From positions 34,878,792-34,942,791 of the forward strand of contig JAKTNV010000005.1 of assembly GCA_022747635.1 (NCBI GenBank): a stretch of 64,000 nucleotides of DNA, read 5' to 3'. Origin of the DNA: Hetaerina americana (Eukaryota; Arthropoda; Insecta; Odonata; Calopterygidae). The notes below the pieces were generated by a model. It was not told the origin of the DNA, did no database searches, and saw only the letters and a list, made by a program, of their open reading frames with translations. Position 1 is the stretch's first letter. Each line of letters begins with the position of its first letter. The translations under genes and the position numbers were made by a program. Shown piece after piece: positions 12,791 to 24,470 of the stretch.

Positions 12791-14364
12791 GCGTATCTTT
12801 GGGCTGTCCTTAAATCTGGTAAGAACTATGGCGGAAAAAGATGACGTAGCGTTTCTTTAAGTTCCCTTAAGAGGATTTACGTAGGTCCAGGGGAATAATA
12901 TCTTATATAAAGTTTATTGCTGGGGAATATCTTATATAAGGTTTATTGCTGTATTACTCCAACGATTAATTATACTAGTTTTTAATTTCTGAAATAATGA
13001 ATACTGTTAATTTCCACAGCGATTGATTGATTGTGATCAATGACAATGCACCATCACCAAATATTTTACACACAAATATTATGTAAATGTTTAGATTATG
13101 ATGCATTGATATTAAAACTGGCGGCACTCCATAAATGGCTGATGAACATGACAATTTTTATTATTTCGTGAACTGCCTCATTTCCACCAATTAGAACCTG
13201 CCTAATATACTTCTTTCAAAATGAATGCTTCATTTCGTGGAACGCATTCTAATATCAACCAAATCCAATGAATAGTTCGCCTTACGAGATAGTTTATTTT
13301 TTAAGGGCAATTCAATTGAACTGGTCAGGATCTGCCGTGAAAAACGCTTCCATCAAACATGAAGGAATATTTTTCGGACAAAGGTGTCATAATTATTATA
13401 CGAAAAATTGTTTTGTCATTCATGGTATTGTACCATTTTTTCAAAGTCGAACCCGTAATTGCCGGTTTACCGTAATGAGTAAATAAATAATCGTAATGAA
13501 ACACCAAAACACATTTTTTTAAATTTTTTTAATTGAGGACCCTGGTAGATATATAAGAATAGCGCCAATAATTATTTCAGAGGGAAGGTTCATAACTTAC
13601 GGATACTAAGTGGGGTGGGGGTAATAAAGCCGAAAATGGGCGACCACGTAGCTACCCGAACTGGGCGAAGGATCGTTCCGAATTCTCGACCCAAACTGCA
13701 TTTCTCAATCTGATTCGCCCTAAGAAGGCAACGGTTCTAGAAAACGCTACTTTAAGATTCCTTCGGCTGCATTAAAAAAATAATGACGGAACGTGACTCG
13801 AAATCCGCTCAGCTTCAAACAAACCATTACGTGAGTCGCTCAAAGGAAAATGGCTGCACGTGGGAGATGCATAAGCAAATTACACAAACGGGAAAGATTC
13901 CAAAAATGATCTTAAGTCATCCGATACAAACGTTTTCCACAAATTCTCATCGTTATTGCTTCTTGAAATTCATCCTATGCTCCACTTTTCCGACTTCTTA
14001 CAATTCAAATTTTCATTTTTTTTATGAAGTAAAACTGGAGCTATTTGACAGAAGGCTATTCTATGATAGACTCCAGGCAGTATCTATCCATGGAAGACAT
14101 AATAGACCAGGGGTAAAAAAAACCTTTACGAGTAAGAGGCGGACCAACATATGTATGTGGAAAATGGTAGACGGGCCGGATTTAAAAGAACAAGCATTTT
14201 ATTCACCTATTATTACACATGGCGTTCTTTAACATAAATAAATGGACGAGCTCACAAGAAAATAAAAGATTGCAAGCATAGAACATGTGCGCAAATAAAT
14301 TATCAACGATAATTTATTTAAATAAGACAGTTGGGTGCCGAAGTTGTGTGTCCATGAAAAGAAA
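12791..14364. other. Unassigned intergenic DNA
   Basis: A 149-codon frame at 13783-14232 (plus) has no motif I recognise and codon use typical of AT-rich non-coding DNA. Otherwise I see nothing. A short tandem duplication of a TATCTTATATAA-containing unit sits near 12898-12950. Confidence 0.4.
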
Positions 14365-14766
14365 TTATTCTAATTGCATGAGATGACGAGGTAGCCAGTA
14401 ACATTCATTTTTCACGATAGGAGTATCTCGAACAACCCCTGGCTGAGGGACATCTGTATTTGGTATCCAATGCGTCCGTGGGCCATACAGATACCTTTCG
14501 CGGTCCGTACTTTTGGGACACCTATCGAAGAAAAAATCAGTATTTGAAAGAGTCAGCAGATTACCCAAAAACGCATGAAAACGAGCTGAATCTGGAAATA
14601 CTCCTTCCACTACATTACCATCGATGATCCAAGAAGTGTGGAAACACCCACTTATTTCATCAAAATAATAACAAAACGGCTTATTCGTATTAACGCGAAC
14701 CAGACTTACCACGTGGTCCTGGATCAAAACATATTTTATTGAATAAAACAATTCTCCTGAATCATC
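14365..14766 (-). CDS. Uncharacterised open frame, possible terminal exon
   Basis: An uninterrupted frame of about 134 codons runs from just after an in-frame TGA to a TAA at 14365. The peptide has mixed, protein-like composition: aromatic and charged residues, several cysteines, and a stretch FDEISGCFHTSW followed by DGNVVEGVFPDSARFH. It is unlike the low-complexity frames around it. I do not recognise the family. There is no convincing ATG at its start, so it would have to be a downstream exon; a GTTGAG just upstream of the open stretch could be a splice acceptor. About 40 bases past the stop (14318-14323 region) there is AATAAA on the minus strand, consistent with a 3' UTR. A consensus-like GTGGTAAGT lies inside the frame and is an alternative reading as a splice donor. 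It could also be a decayed transposon frame. Confidence 0.35.
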   Translation of the reverse strand, partial: DDSGELFYSIKYVLIQDHVVSLVRVNTNKPFCYYFDEISGCFHTSWIIDGNVVEGVFPDSARFHAFLGNLLTLSNTDFFFDRCPKSTDRERYLYGPRTHWIPNTDVPQPGVVRDTPIVKNECYWLPRHLMQLE

Positions 14767-16587
14767 TCAACACTGCCAGGTCCTAATAATATTTACGTAC
14801 TTCTAAGAATAGCATCTAACCAAGGTGGTCCAAAATATTAGAAGTCCGACAATACTTTCCATTGTTGAACCCATCCGTGACGATATTAATTAAAATATTC
14901 AAATACATCCCATGGATGGCCACTATCCGCACACACTGGGTAAAGCGCCATTCTTACAACTGGCTAGGTAATTCTTACACAGGCAAGGCAACTAAAATTC
15001 AAAGTTAACTGTACTTTTGAAGGAAATTACGGCAAATATGTAGTCATAAACAGGACAAATGAAACTAAGTTACAAAATCGTTTGGCACCAAAATCTAGAT
15101 AGGAATATAAACGCGAACATCTTAATGACATTCCTGTCACACCGTAACTTAGAGGAGTTTAATCTCAAATATCCAGGAGAATGGCACAAATTCAAATTAT
15201 CTAGTTCTTCCCCGATAAGAAAATAGAGACAAGTTTTTAAAAGGGTAATTAATTCCAATTAATTCGTTTATCAAAAATGCAAAACATAAGAAGTGAAAAT
15301 TATCTTTAAAGTAAATTTGAGAACAATAAACTGTGTGAAATCATAAGCGAGAATATTATAACCAAATCCATCATTTTGTAGCACACAAATTTGAAAAAAT
15401 ATAAAATCAACATTTTTAGAGGTATTTTTGTGGTGCCTTGTGCCGTTTAAGAGATTAAAAAAATTACTGAAATTACTATTACCGAAAAATAATGTAACAC
15501 CTTGGTTCATTATAACGTTTACACTTCCATATACAATGGGGTCGCTATTCGGGGGAACACGCTATCGAATCTTGGAGAGGAATTAACAGCAAATCGAATT
15601 TTGGAAGCAGACGATAATGGAGGTTTCAGTCTAAATAAAAGGAGGTTCATCAGTAACCGCGAAAATAAAAAAAACGACAATAATTCACCGAATCATATCC
15701 ACTGAATTTCTCATGTCAGTAATTTATTTTTATCAAATTCACAAAAACTAGGCGCGCTTAATGAAAAAATACCAACTAATTCATGACATTCTAGCCCCCT
15801 TCCTCAAGATCCAAGCACGGACAAAATACTGTTTCACACAACGACATAACATGGACGAATAGGCGGATAATAATAATAATTAAACCACCATATGGGATTG
15901 GGGGTGGGATTGAGACTGGATAGTCCATTCTTCCACCTAACCTCTAAACGTACGGATGGATGCATCTAGTGCAATGACGCCCTCTATTGCTTACCTATAT
16001 TTGGTTTACCTTAAGTACTAGGGTGTACGTATAACACCCTAAAATGGTATGGTTTATCATCAATCATTGGATCCTACTCAAGGATTTACCTTTTTTACAA
16101 TGAGTGTTTGCGCTTCTCTCTCATGGAACCTCGCAGTGGGACAGCGTATTATCAATTTTCAATTTGCTTTAAAATGGCACAACATACTAGGCTAATTTAT
16201 TTTAAAGAAGGGCTCACCTTACGATTCCTTTGACATCGTGAATAAAATACTTTCTAAATCATATTCCATTGAAAAGTACACATTCAGAGATATGTAACTG
16301 GTTTACTGTCGCATAAAAAGCCACTAAAAGGTTTGCATTTTTTGCTTGTTTTTTTTAGATAAATAAATCCATGATAGATAAGCTCGGTCGGGCCACTGGT
16401 GGTTTATGGATCTACTTTTGAGAAATTTAGCGGCAAATCAACCTTGCTCGAACCACAGCCCGCTTAAGGCTCTCAAATACCGTGCGTGCAGGCGGAAATT
16501 GACAACCAGAAGTTCGCCACATATCAAAATTATATTTAAGGCTCTAACCATAACCACGGTAATTAGGAAAGGCTGGATTGAAATTTG
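14767..16587. other. Unassigned intergenic DNA
   Basis: AT-rich with no recognised exon or repeat. Confidence 0.4.
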
Positions 16588-16795
16588 GGAGTAGAGGTCA
16601 CCTACTACACAAGTCCTTGGGGGCTTGGGGGACCAGTTCCTTTATCTATGCCACCTGCGGATTTCCAGAAACACTTGGTGCCCGAAAAATCACACAGCCT
16701 GGGTGAAGCCGAGGGTGCCCAGAGTACCTGTAGTAGAACTCGGTTTCTTCGGTCTTAAGTCCAGCGCTCTGCCCACTGGACTACCACGCCCCTTA
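16588..16795 (-). mobile_element. tRNA-derived SINE, family A, diverged copy
   Basis: On the minus strand this copy begins with the same GGACTA...CCACTGGGC tRNA-like head as the 1653-1932 copy and shares the GTGATTTTTCGGG(C/T)ACCA body segment. It is diverged and its B box is damaged. Confidence 0.7.
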
Positions 16796-18744
16796 ATTTC
16801 AACTCTACAGTCGCATAAATGGAAGAATTATTTTGGAATGAATAACATTGTAAATGTAAGAATTAACAACATTTCTGGGTCGGTGACTTCACCAAAAAAT
16901 ATTACTTCTACGAGAGTCAGGATGAACTCTTGATCAGTCCCACAGATGTATTGGAAAAATTTTAGCTGCCAGCATTAATGTCGGCAGTTCTGAATTTGGA
17001 TATAATTCCTTCAAACGATAACTTCTTACACATGGGAAAAAGTACACTCCCAAAATTATTAACCGCTTTATTTCGTGCAATTAACATCATTATTATTTCA
17101 TAAATCATGGTTTCAGTAGAAAAAGCTAGATATAATAGCTAACGGTGGTAGCTTCCCGACGGGCTTGGTACTATTAATGAATTTCAGATAAAAATACAAG
17201 TATTATGATAGTTACGTGAATGCCCAATTTTCCCGATAGGCTGTATCGCGGGGTAACGGACCGTAAGTTACATAAATTTGCACATTTATTGGTACTCCTG
17301 ATAAGATTACTGAGAATTGGGCTCTCTTCAAATGCCGGAAGAAAATAGATAATTTCCTGTTATTCTAGTTTTTTTCTGACCGCGTTATTTGTCTAATATT
17401 TTACACATTTACTAGTTTTTCCGATCTTCGGTCTTCCTGGAAAACTGATTCTTGGAACGATTTAAGTTATTACTCCCGCCATGCATTCAAATATCACGAC
17501 CAAAAACGATCAAAAATTTCGTGAACAATACGAAAAAGGTACATTACCTCACTTTAGACTAACTTCATAGCACAAGCTCTAAAAAAGTTGCTTGAATTTT
17601 CCCCTTCAAACTTTTTTTCTCAAGCAATTGCGACAGAAATAATATGGCCACAGAAACACCCGTGGCTTTTAACGAGCACCCCTCAAAAAGGAAACATGTT
17701 ATCAAAATTTATTAATGAAATACTGTCCAGTGAGTTATGTACAGTGAAAAGAGCGACAAAAAACCATAATTTACGGGTATCATTTCACTTTGAATAATGG
17801 TAACAGCAATTCTTTGTTCTGCCTCGATAATTTCCAAAATGATAACTTTCAACTCTTCTTAAAACCCAACATATTAACACGGTGTAGCATGTACTCATTT
17901 GATGACATTTCAATGCCTAGAAGTTGGCATTCCAATGTTTGCGCATTTCTCCGTAACAACCAAAGCTCCCTAGGCTCCTTTTGACGACAATTGACGATAT
18001 TTCTTATTAAATATGATGAAGATGACACAGTGGAAACTAAAAATCCACCTGGGTCTAACGTAACTGAAAATCACCGGTGGATATCCACCGAATATAACTC
18101 TTCCTAACCCCAGAAAAAAATACAGCAGATCTATATGAAAAATAAGAACTGTACCCCTTCACTATACGCTCGTCGACTACTGTGCTAGAATCATTTAGGT
18201 TAGAATTTTTGGCCCGAACGTGACATTTAGAGAAGAGAATAAAATACCCCCACATACATTCATGCCCTTTGTAGATCTGAGAAAAGGATTCGAAAATATC
18301 AAATGAAATAAAATACACCTAATAGCTGAGAATGTAGGGATGCCTTAAATTATAGAAAAATGAGCCAATTATGATAAAATTGCAATAGAACTAGTAAGCC
18401 GTGCAATAACACTAGTCAGCCTTAATTGAACCTGGAGCTACAAAAAAGGGCATATGAATATCGAAAGATGTAACCCGAGGATGTGTGCCCTCTCATCCTA
18501 TTTCTCCAACGCCTCTATCGATAAATAAATAACTGAAATCCATATGAATGCCTTTGACTTGGGTGTCCACGGAGAAATAGCAGTGTATTGAGTTTTTCGA
18601 ACGATATAGCTGCCGTAACCGCAAGGAAACAATGTAATTAGTATAGTAACAAAAATTAATGGACGTATGAAATACAGAGATCAAACTGTAGAACCAAAAG
18701 AAAGAAGACGGAGTAAGATTTGTTATTCTGAAAGTAGGATAGCC
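16796..18744. other. Unassigned intergenic DNA
   Basis: No gene or repeat family was recognised. Confidence 0.4.
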
Positions 18745-18970
18745 ATCGATGGAAATGCCGACCCCGGTGGCGGCGGGGTAACGTCCTCGTCTGCCATTCC
18801 AAGGGTCGCGGGTTCGATTCCCGCCTGGGTGACTTTTCCTCCACCTAGGGCTTGGGTGTTTGTAAATGTGATCATTGTTATCGTTGTTAATAGTTCGATG
18901 TAAAGGCCAGAATGCGCTGTTTTCGGACTTATACTGAATAAATAAATAAATAAATAAAATAAATAAAAAA
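18745..18970 (+). mobile_element. tRNA-derived SINE (family D) with (AAAT)n tail
   Basis: A plus-strand tRNA-like head contains a TGGCGGCGGGGT A-box-like segment and a perfect GGTTCGATTCC B box, followed by a short body and an AATA/AAAT tail at about 18933-18965. It is a different family from the SINE at 1653. The head does not fold into a full tRNA, so a functional tRNA gene is unlikely. Confidence 0.75.
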
Positions 18971-19075
18971 ACAGAAGTAAATAACTCGTAAAATATTTCA
19001 GGCAAAGCGGGTATTTTCTCCTCCATTAATGATCGGGATTACAAGGCCGGATGTGTAGAAGAACTTCATCAAATA

Positions 19076-19081
19076 TATATG

Positions 19082-19144
<63 letters not shown>
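19076..19144. repeat. (TA)n microsatellite
   Basis: A pure TA array lies immediately downstream (in minus-strand orientation) of a hammerhead-like unit. Confidence 0.95.
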
Positions 19145-19148
<4 letters not shown>

Positions 19149-19252
19149 TGTACAGCAACAGACAATATAGAAACACATAAAAAGATCACTCACACGTTAT
19201 TTCTTGATCATTTCGACGGAATTCTGCTCCGTCTTCATCGGAAGATAGAGAA
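19145..19252 (-). mobile_element. Single hammerhead-bearing unit fused to a LINE fragment
   Basis: On the minus strand this reads CTTCTCTATCTT, then CCGATGA, then a hairpin, GAAAT, AACGTGTGAGTG, TTTTTATGTGTTTC and a (TA)n tail. It closely matches 40370-40475 on the plus strand. The unit begins where the LINE fragment at 19255-20095 ends, so it is a chimeric or adjoining insertion. Confidence 0.7.
19206..19241 (-). ncRNA. Hammerhead-like motif, CCGAUGA variant
   Basis: The core CCGAUGA is at 19241-19235 (U4 of CUGANGA replaced by C). One extra A follows, then stem II GACGGA/UCCGUC with loop GCAGAAU, then GAAA at 19214-19211. The same U-to-C change occurs at 40382-40388, so it belongs to a subfamily and is not a random hit. 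It may be inactive. Confidence 0.45.
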
Positions 19253-19254
19253 GT

Positions 19255-20095
19255 AATGGCAAACGCCCAAAACTTCTCTATCATTCCTACCTCCGGGTCT
19301 TCCCATACCCCTTTAATCCTTGCCTCCTCATATAAATTGAACAACAACGGTGATAATGGGCAACCCTGCCTTACACCTCTTCCTAACACTGTCCATCTGG
19401 ACTCTCCGTCCCCTACTCGCACCTGAGCAGTCTGAGACATGTACAGGTGGCGGATTAACCTCCTTTCCCTCCAATCTATTCCTATTTTCTTCAATATACT
19501 CTTAAGGTTTTCCTAATTCAGTCTATCAAACACCTTTTTTTGAAATCTACGAAACAGGCAAATACGTCCTGATTGTTTTCTATGTTCCTCTCAATTAGTG
19601 ATCTCATTATGGAAATGGCATCTAGTGTGCCTCTCCCCTTCCTGAACTCATGTTTACAATCCCCCTACGTAGTCATTTGCCCTGCTCTCCATTCTCTTGT
19701 CGATGATCCTGAGGACCACGCAAGCTGCTTGCAATATCAAACTTATTGTTCTGTAGTCCTCACATGATGTGCCCTTTACCTTTTTCGGAATAGGTACTAA
19801 CACTGATCTCACAAAGTCTTCCGGCCAGATTCCCTCCTCGTAAATACTACGAAACAGCCCATATAGGCTCTTCCTCCCATATTTTCCTAAACCTTTTAGT
19901 TGTTCCGAAGGAATGGCATCCACCCCCACGGCCTTATTCAGTTCCATCTCCCTTAATACCCTTTCTATCTCAAAGTCGAGCATACCTGGACCAAAGCTAT
20001 CTTTCTCTACGTCATGTTCCTTTTCTATGTCTAACTTTGTTGGTCTAAGTTCTTTACTATACAGTTATTCTATATTTCCTTTTCTACGGTATTGA
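19255..20095 (-). pseudogene. Decayed LINE fragment (reverse transcriptase region)
   Basis: The minus strand encodes frameshifted pieces matching residues of about 500-745 of the intact LINE at 40935-43910. These include KAVGVDAIP, the PIPKKVKGTSCEDYRTISL block and VRQGCPLSPLLFNLY. It lacks both the N-terminal endonuclease and the C-terminus, has frameshifts and stops, and cannot be functional. It ends at the hammerhead unit next to it. Confidence 0.9.
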
Positions 20096-20333
20096 GGCTC
20101 GGAGAATTACAGCAGCAGAAACTTGAGAAACAATTTTATTAAAAGTAAATTATTTTACTTCTCGCTATTTGAATGCTTGTCATTTTGAACCATATATTAA
20201 ATTCGATTCACGCCATCATGGAAGGCATTTCGCTAGGGGGGGGATCCACTAGGCTGGTGGAAAGGTGTTCCATACCAATGTTAGGACTGATGACCGGTGA
20301 TGATGATGGAGGGCTATTCACATGAAATATATA

Positions 20334-21085
20334 CGAGGGTCATCCGGAAAGTAGTACCCGTTCGTGCCGCATGAAGTGCTGACGACGCGAGTAGCCGCTG
20401 GACGAGGTCAGATAGCTTCAGTGGCTTGTCTGCCTTCTCTGAGCCAAGTTGCGTGACGCTAGCATTGCCTGTGTTGTTTCTGTGATTGTTTACAATGTTT
20501 AAAAAAATTGAGAACGCCGCCAGTTGTGAAGTGAGGGCAGTGATTAAATTCCTCAATGCAAGAAACGTTCGCCCATGTGATATTCATCGCCAATTAAAGG
20601 AGGTGTATGGAGACAATGTAATGGACGAGTCGTCTGTTCGGCGGTGGTGTCGCAACTTCAACATGGGGAGGGGGAACACACACGACGATGAGCGTTCGGG
20701 GAGACCGTCTGTCATTACAGACCAACTGGTGAGCTCAGTTGACGAATTCGTGAGGAACGATCGGCGCGTCACAATTGATGACATCTGTGAGCATTTTCCC
20801 AATGTTTCTCGAACAATTGTTCATGAAATTGTTAAACACCATCTGCATTATGCAAAAATTTGTGCAAGATGGGTCCCTCGCGTATCTCAATGAGCTGGCG
20901 GCGAAGGACTATGCAGCAGGAATACAGAAACTTGTCACACGTTATGACAAATGCCTTAATTTGCTTGGAGATTATGTTGAGAAGGAGTTTAAAGTATCCT
21001 CTTTCAAATAAAATTTTTTATGTTTGTTAATATTTACTTTTGTGTCTTTATTTCACGAACGGGTACTACTTTCCGGATGACCTCG
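20334..21085 (+). mobile_element. Internally deleted mariner element, copy 1
   Basis: Terminal inverted repeats of about 34 bp start CGAGGGTCATCCGGAAAGTA and end with the complementary sequence. The element is flanked by TA (20332-20333 and 21086-21087), the usual mariner target. It is 752 bp where full mariners are about 1.3 kb. The interior keeps the N-terminal DNA-binding part of the transposase and a short C-terminal tail, with the catalytic core deleted. It is almost identical to copy 2 at 37831-38583 and in the same orientation. Confidence 0.93.
20495..20893 (+). CDS. Truncated mariner transposase, DNA-binding domain only
   Basis: 132 codons from ATG at 20495. Residues of about 5-60 form the first helix-turn-helix (IKFLNARNVRPCDIHRQLKEV...VRRWCRNF) and about 75-125 the second (DDERSGRP..., TIDDICEHFPNVSRTIVHEI). 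These are the two HTH motifs that bind mariner inverted repeats. The frame leaves the transposase after CARWVPR and stops. In the next frame (about 20860-21008) the family's C-terminal tail reappears (GIQKLVTRYDKCLNLLGDYVEK), so the DDD catalytic domain has been deleted. In this copy the tail's stop has been lost (GAG where copy 2 has TAG). If made, the protein could bind ends but not cut; a repressor-like role would be inference. Confidence 0.85.
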   Translation: MFKKIENAASCEVRAVIKFLNARNVRPCDIHRQLKEVYGDNVMDESSVRRWCRNFNMGRGNTHDDERSGRPSVITDQLVSSVDEFVRNDRRVTIDDICEHFPNVSRTIVHEIVKHHLHYAKICARWVPRVSQ

Positions 21086-21087
21086 TA

Positions 21088-22229
21088 CATGGGAAACTTC
21101 CCCTATTAATAGTGTACTCAGTGTTACCTACATGACGCTCGCGAAAATCTCTAATTAATGCTCTTGAACACATTCACATAACAAATCAATCCATCCTTTA
21201 ATATGAAACGAAAAGGTCTGGTGTACTCCGTGGAAATCGTTAAGACTTTTGAGAAACATAATAATCAACATTTATGTTGCCTGAAATCTTCAACTTATGT
21301 GCATTTATGTCAAAATAAAAATAATGAATAAAGAGAATCGTATGAAATAAATCCTTCGACCTGGCGTGAAGTTCGAGCAGGTAATTTAAGTCAAAAGTCA
21401 TTCAGGTCGGTGACGTTAGGGATATCTCCTAGAGTGGAGTTTTCACTCCCATGAAAAATGTTTAACAAGAATTATGGCCCACTTCGGCTCTGTTTAACTC
21501 TGAAGTCCGGTTTCTCACTGGTTCCACTCGAGACAAGTTTACTTTGATGATACACCTCTATCTAAATGGCTTCCAGAAGTCGCGCAACTATTTAAACTAC
21601 TAGTAGCCCGTCAGCATAGGGAAGACCCAGCGAGCCAAGGATAACGGCTTGGTTTGATTTCCAATGTTACATGTATCATTGGGAATACCACTAGGTTATG
21701 CGAGGCAACATGGTAATAATTATACTTAAACTTTTGATTTGACTTATTCTATACACTTGAGTGACTGAAAATCTTACATTTCCTGCGATGGCCGGCCACA
21801 TAACATACGGTGCACGGTGAACATATTAAAATGAGAAACAAAACATTTATTTTTTTTCTTCCACCTAATCCACAAAATGTCAACGAAAAACTGCAGAGAT
21901 CCAAATGTCCAAATATAAACTAATAGTTCAAAACCACAAAATAAACGCCCACACAACATAACGCGCGAAGGCTCTAAAGCATCCAACCTACAGCCTACAC
22001 CCTAATTAAAATGCCACACATAGGGGGAAGGAATGCCGAAGAGGGTAAACAATGGCAAGCAGAACCGCGGCCGGAAACTATGAAGATGGTTTTTCTTCAG
22101 TTTTCAAAGCAAATTTTACTCCTCTTTCGTGTAAATGAAATATTGACTTCATTACCCAGGTTGCGCGTTAAGTAGAGAGGCAAGACTCAAAGAGGACGGA
22201 TAGGTGTTTTTTCCGCACTGGTTACGTCG
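21088..22229. other. Unassigned intergenic DNA
   Basis: No gene or repeat family was recognised. Confidence 0.4.
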
Positions 22230-23420
22230 GATTTAGAATAAGTGGTGGGTATTTAGGTCGGCCAAGAGACGCAGGTTTCGGCGCTCAGACAGAAGGGAAG
22301 AGATAAACGGGAGCGGAAGTCTGGATGCGGAATCGGGAGCGACAGAGGCGGGGATAAAGTGAGGGTGAATGAAGGAGAGCGAGAGAGTGGTCGGAGGGAG
22401 GAAAGAGGGGGGAGAGAGAGATGTGGGTGCAAACGGGACAGCAGCAGAGGGGATTGGCGTTTCAGACGCGCGCCGTGTATGTGTGCACACAAGTGTGCGT
22501 GCGTACCTGTGTGTACGTTGGTGCCCGCGCTTTCGGGATGGGGGTGGGTGAAGGTGCGGAGGAGGAGGAGAAGGAGTAGACGTCGGAGGAGGCGGGGGCG
22601 TAAGCTGGAGACACCGACTCCGGGGGCTGCTGTCGCATGCGGAGAGATTCCCGCGGGAGATAAGGAAGGGCGTGGAGGGAAGGCCATAATTTAAATAAAT
22701 TGCGCCGCTTTCGGGAAAAGGACGAAAGGGCGGTGGGGAGGGGTGAGGGGCAGCGGAGGGACGGTTTGTGTAGAGGGCTGGGGTCCCGAGAGAGGGAAGG
22801 GTACGGAGGGGGAAGGAGGAAGAAGAAAAGGGCGGGTTGAGGGAGGAAGACGACCAGACGGGATGGATGGGAAAGGGTTCGCGGGGGAGGGGTCGGGGGC
22901 GGAATGGGACCGGGAGGGGGGGAGGAGGAGGAGACAGAGGAGGAGGTAGGCGGAGGTGGTGAAGTCGACGACGACAGCGGAAGCATCGGAGGGTGGAGAG
23001 GAATTAGGCAGGCACGGCCATTTGCGAGGAGGATTGCGGCGAGGGGTGGGCGGGTGGGTGGGTGGTGGGCGGCGCAGGCGGGAGAGTGAGTTAAGTAGGG
23101 AGAGTGAGTGGGTGGGATGAGGAAGAGAAGGGTTTCGTCACAAGGTTACGAGGAGACACCGCTTAAGGCAAATGTATTCCATCGTCTCTGAAATAATGGC
23201 CGCAGTTAAGCTAACTATCCCTCAAATGCTCCACGGAGGCACTTGGCGATGAATAACCAACATCATGTGCTCGATAGCGGGACGAGATAAAGAGGAACAC
23301 GAGTTTAACATTGGAGCGAGGTCTTTTCCCCTTTCAAAATCAATTTCTTGAGCGTCTCTTCAGCGGCGGGGAAGGAGAGTCCGATTCTCTCAGACGCGGC
23401 CAAAGTCGCTCAGAAGTTTT
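22230..23420. other. CpG-rich, purine-rich block
   Basis: A long GC-rich stretch, with GGAGG/GAGAG purine tracts on the plus strand from 22370 to 23100 and a TG/CG-alternating patch at 22480-22530. Frames on both strands are Arg/Gly or Ser/Pro low complexity, typical of non-coding GC-rich DNA. It could be a promoter or CpG island. Confidence 0.5.
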
Positions 23421-24239
23421 TTAGATTAAAAATGTAAGGGAGCGAATACCTTTCTCCTGAGCCCGTTACCAACTTCCTTCTCACTCCCGTTTTTCTATCT
23501 CTCCCGCGCAAAATAAAATTACATCTTCACATCCGGCTGTTCCTTTTAAACCCTCCAGTTAGGGATGGCCATTACGACGCCCATTTAAGCAAGAATTTCG
23601 CAATGAATTCGCTGTAACACCGCAGTATTCTTAAGTAGCAATTTCTCTTAGAGCTTCTGAGGAATTTCAATTATTTTCACATCTTAACGGCGGAAAAATG
23701 CTATGTATCCCTCCTTCATAATGACGCATGCATGAATTTCAAATGTAAAACAGGGTACAGATCCTTTCAAAGACGTGTAATTTTAATAAGTTGGTTTTAA
23801 TGATTGATTAATGATATACATTAATGATGGAATTGATGTATTTCGCAGGGAGATGCATATATAGGAAAGAGGTGTGCAAGGACACAAGCATTGTAAATAT
23901 CCATGTCTAAAATAAATCGCTAAATTGTAATTGGCATTACTGAACGGCTTCCGAAAAACATACCACCATATTTCATAAAAATACAGCTGCCCGTCAACAA
24001 CGTTGTGATCACGCACATTAAGAAACATGGTTGAAACTCATAATCTCATAATTAAGTCATAATCACTATTCTACCGATTCTGAACAGGTTTTTATAGGTC
24101 CATCACTGCATTATTCATCGCCTTGGCTCTCTTGGGTACGAAGTATTTTTCTTTGCTTCTCTTCTAAGCCCTGTCTGAAAGCACGCTTAATTCCCCAAGC
24201 CTTCCTATTTCCTTATATGGTAGTTAACCAAAAAGTTGA
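23421..24239. other. Unassigned intergenic DNA
   Basis: No gene or repeat family was recognised. Confidence 0.4.
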
Positions 24240-24470
24240 CTTCGTTGGGTGAGGGTAGAGCTCGCCCGGAACTAACCCTTACGGCGGGCTTTCAAGTTAT
24301 GCGCGCCAGTTCTTTCCAAGTGCCGCAATTGGTGTTCTCACAATGTTATATCAACTATAAAGGCGCACCGCTTGGATTTTAGATTTAGGAATTGCCCAAA
24401 TGCAGAACACGGATTTGGATCTGGGAACCATCAGTCAGCAGTCCAATACTCTACTCGGCAAACAAATTCC
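24240..24470 (-). mobile_element. tRNA-derived SINE, family A, strongly diverged copy
   Basis: It shares with the 1653-1932 element the order GTTGGGTGAGGGTAGAG / CCAGTTCTTTCC / CAGTCAGCAGTCCAA...CTCTAC in the same orientation, but with many substitutions and internal change. Assignment rests on these blocks. Confidence 0.55.

Noticed and set aside
13783..14232. 149-codon plus-strand frame
   Set aside because: No motif and no support from splice sites. Composition is like translated AT-rich non-coding DNA.
18760..18835. Possible tRNA gene on the plus strand
   Set aside because: It has a perfect B box, but the arms do not fold properly and a SINE body with an (AAAT)n tail follows.
18493..19026. 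177-codon minus-strand frame
   Set aside because: It runs through the SINE in reverse and its A/T-rich tail, with no protein family resemblance.
22462..22986. 174-codon frame on the minus strand
   Set aside because: Ser/Pro-rich translation of a purine-asymmetric tract. Such frames lack stops because of composition.
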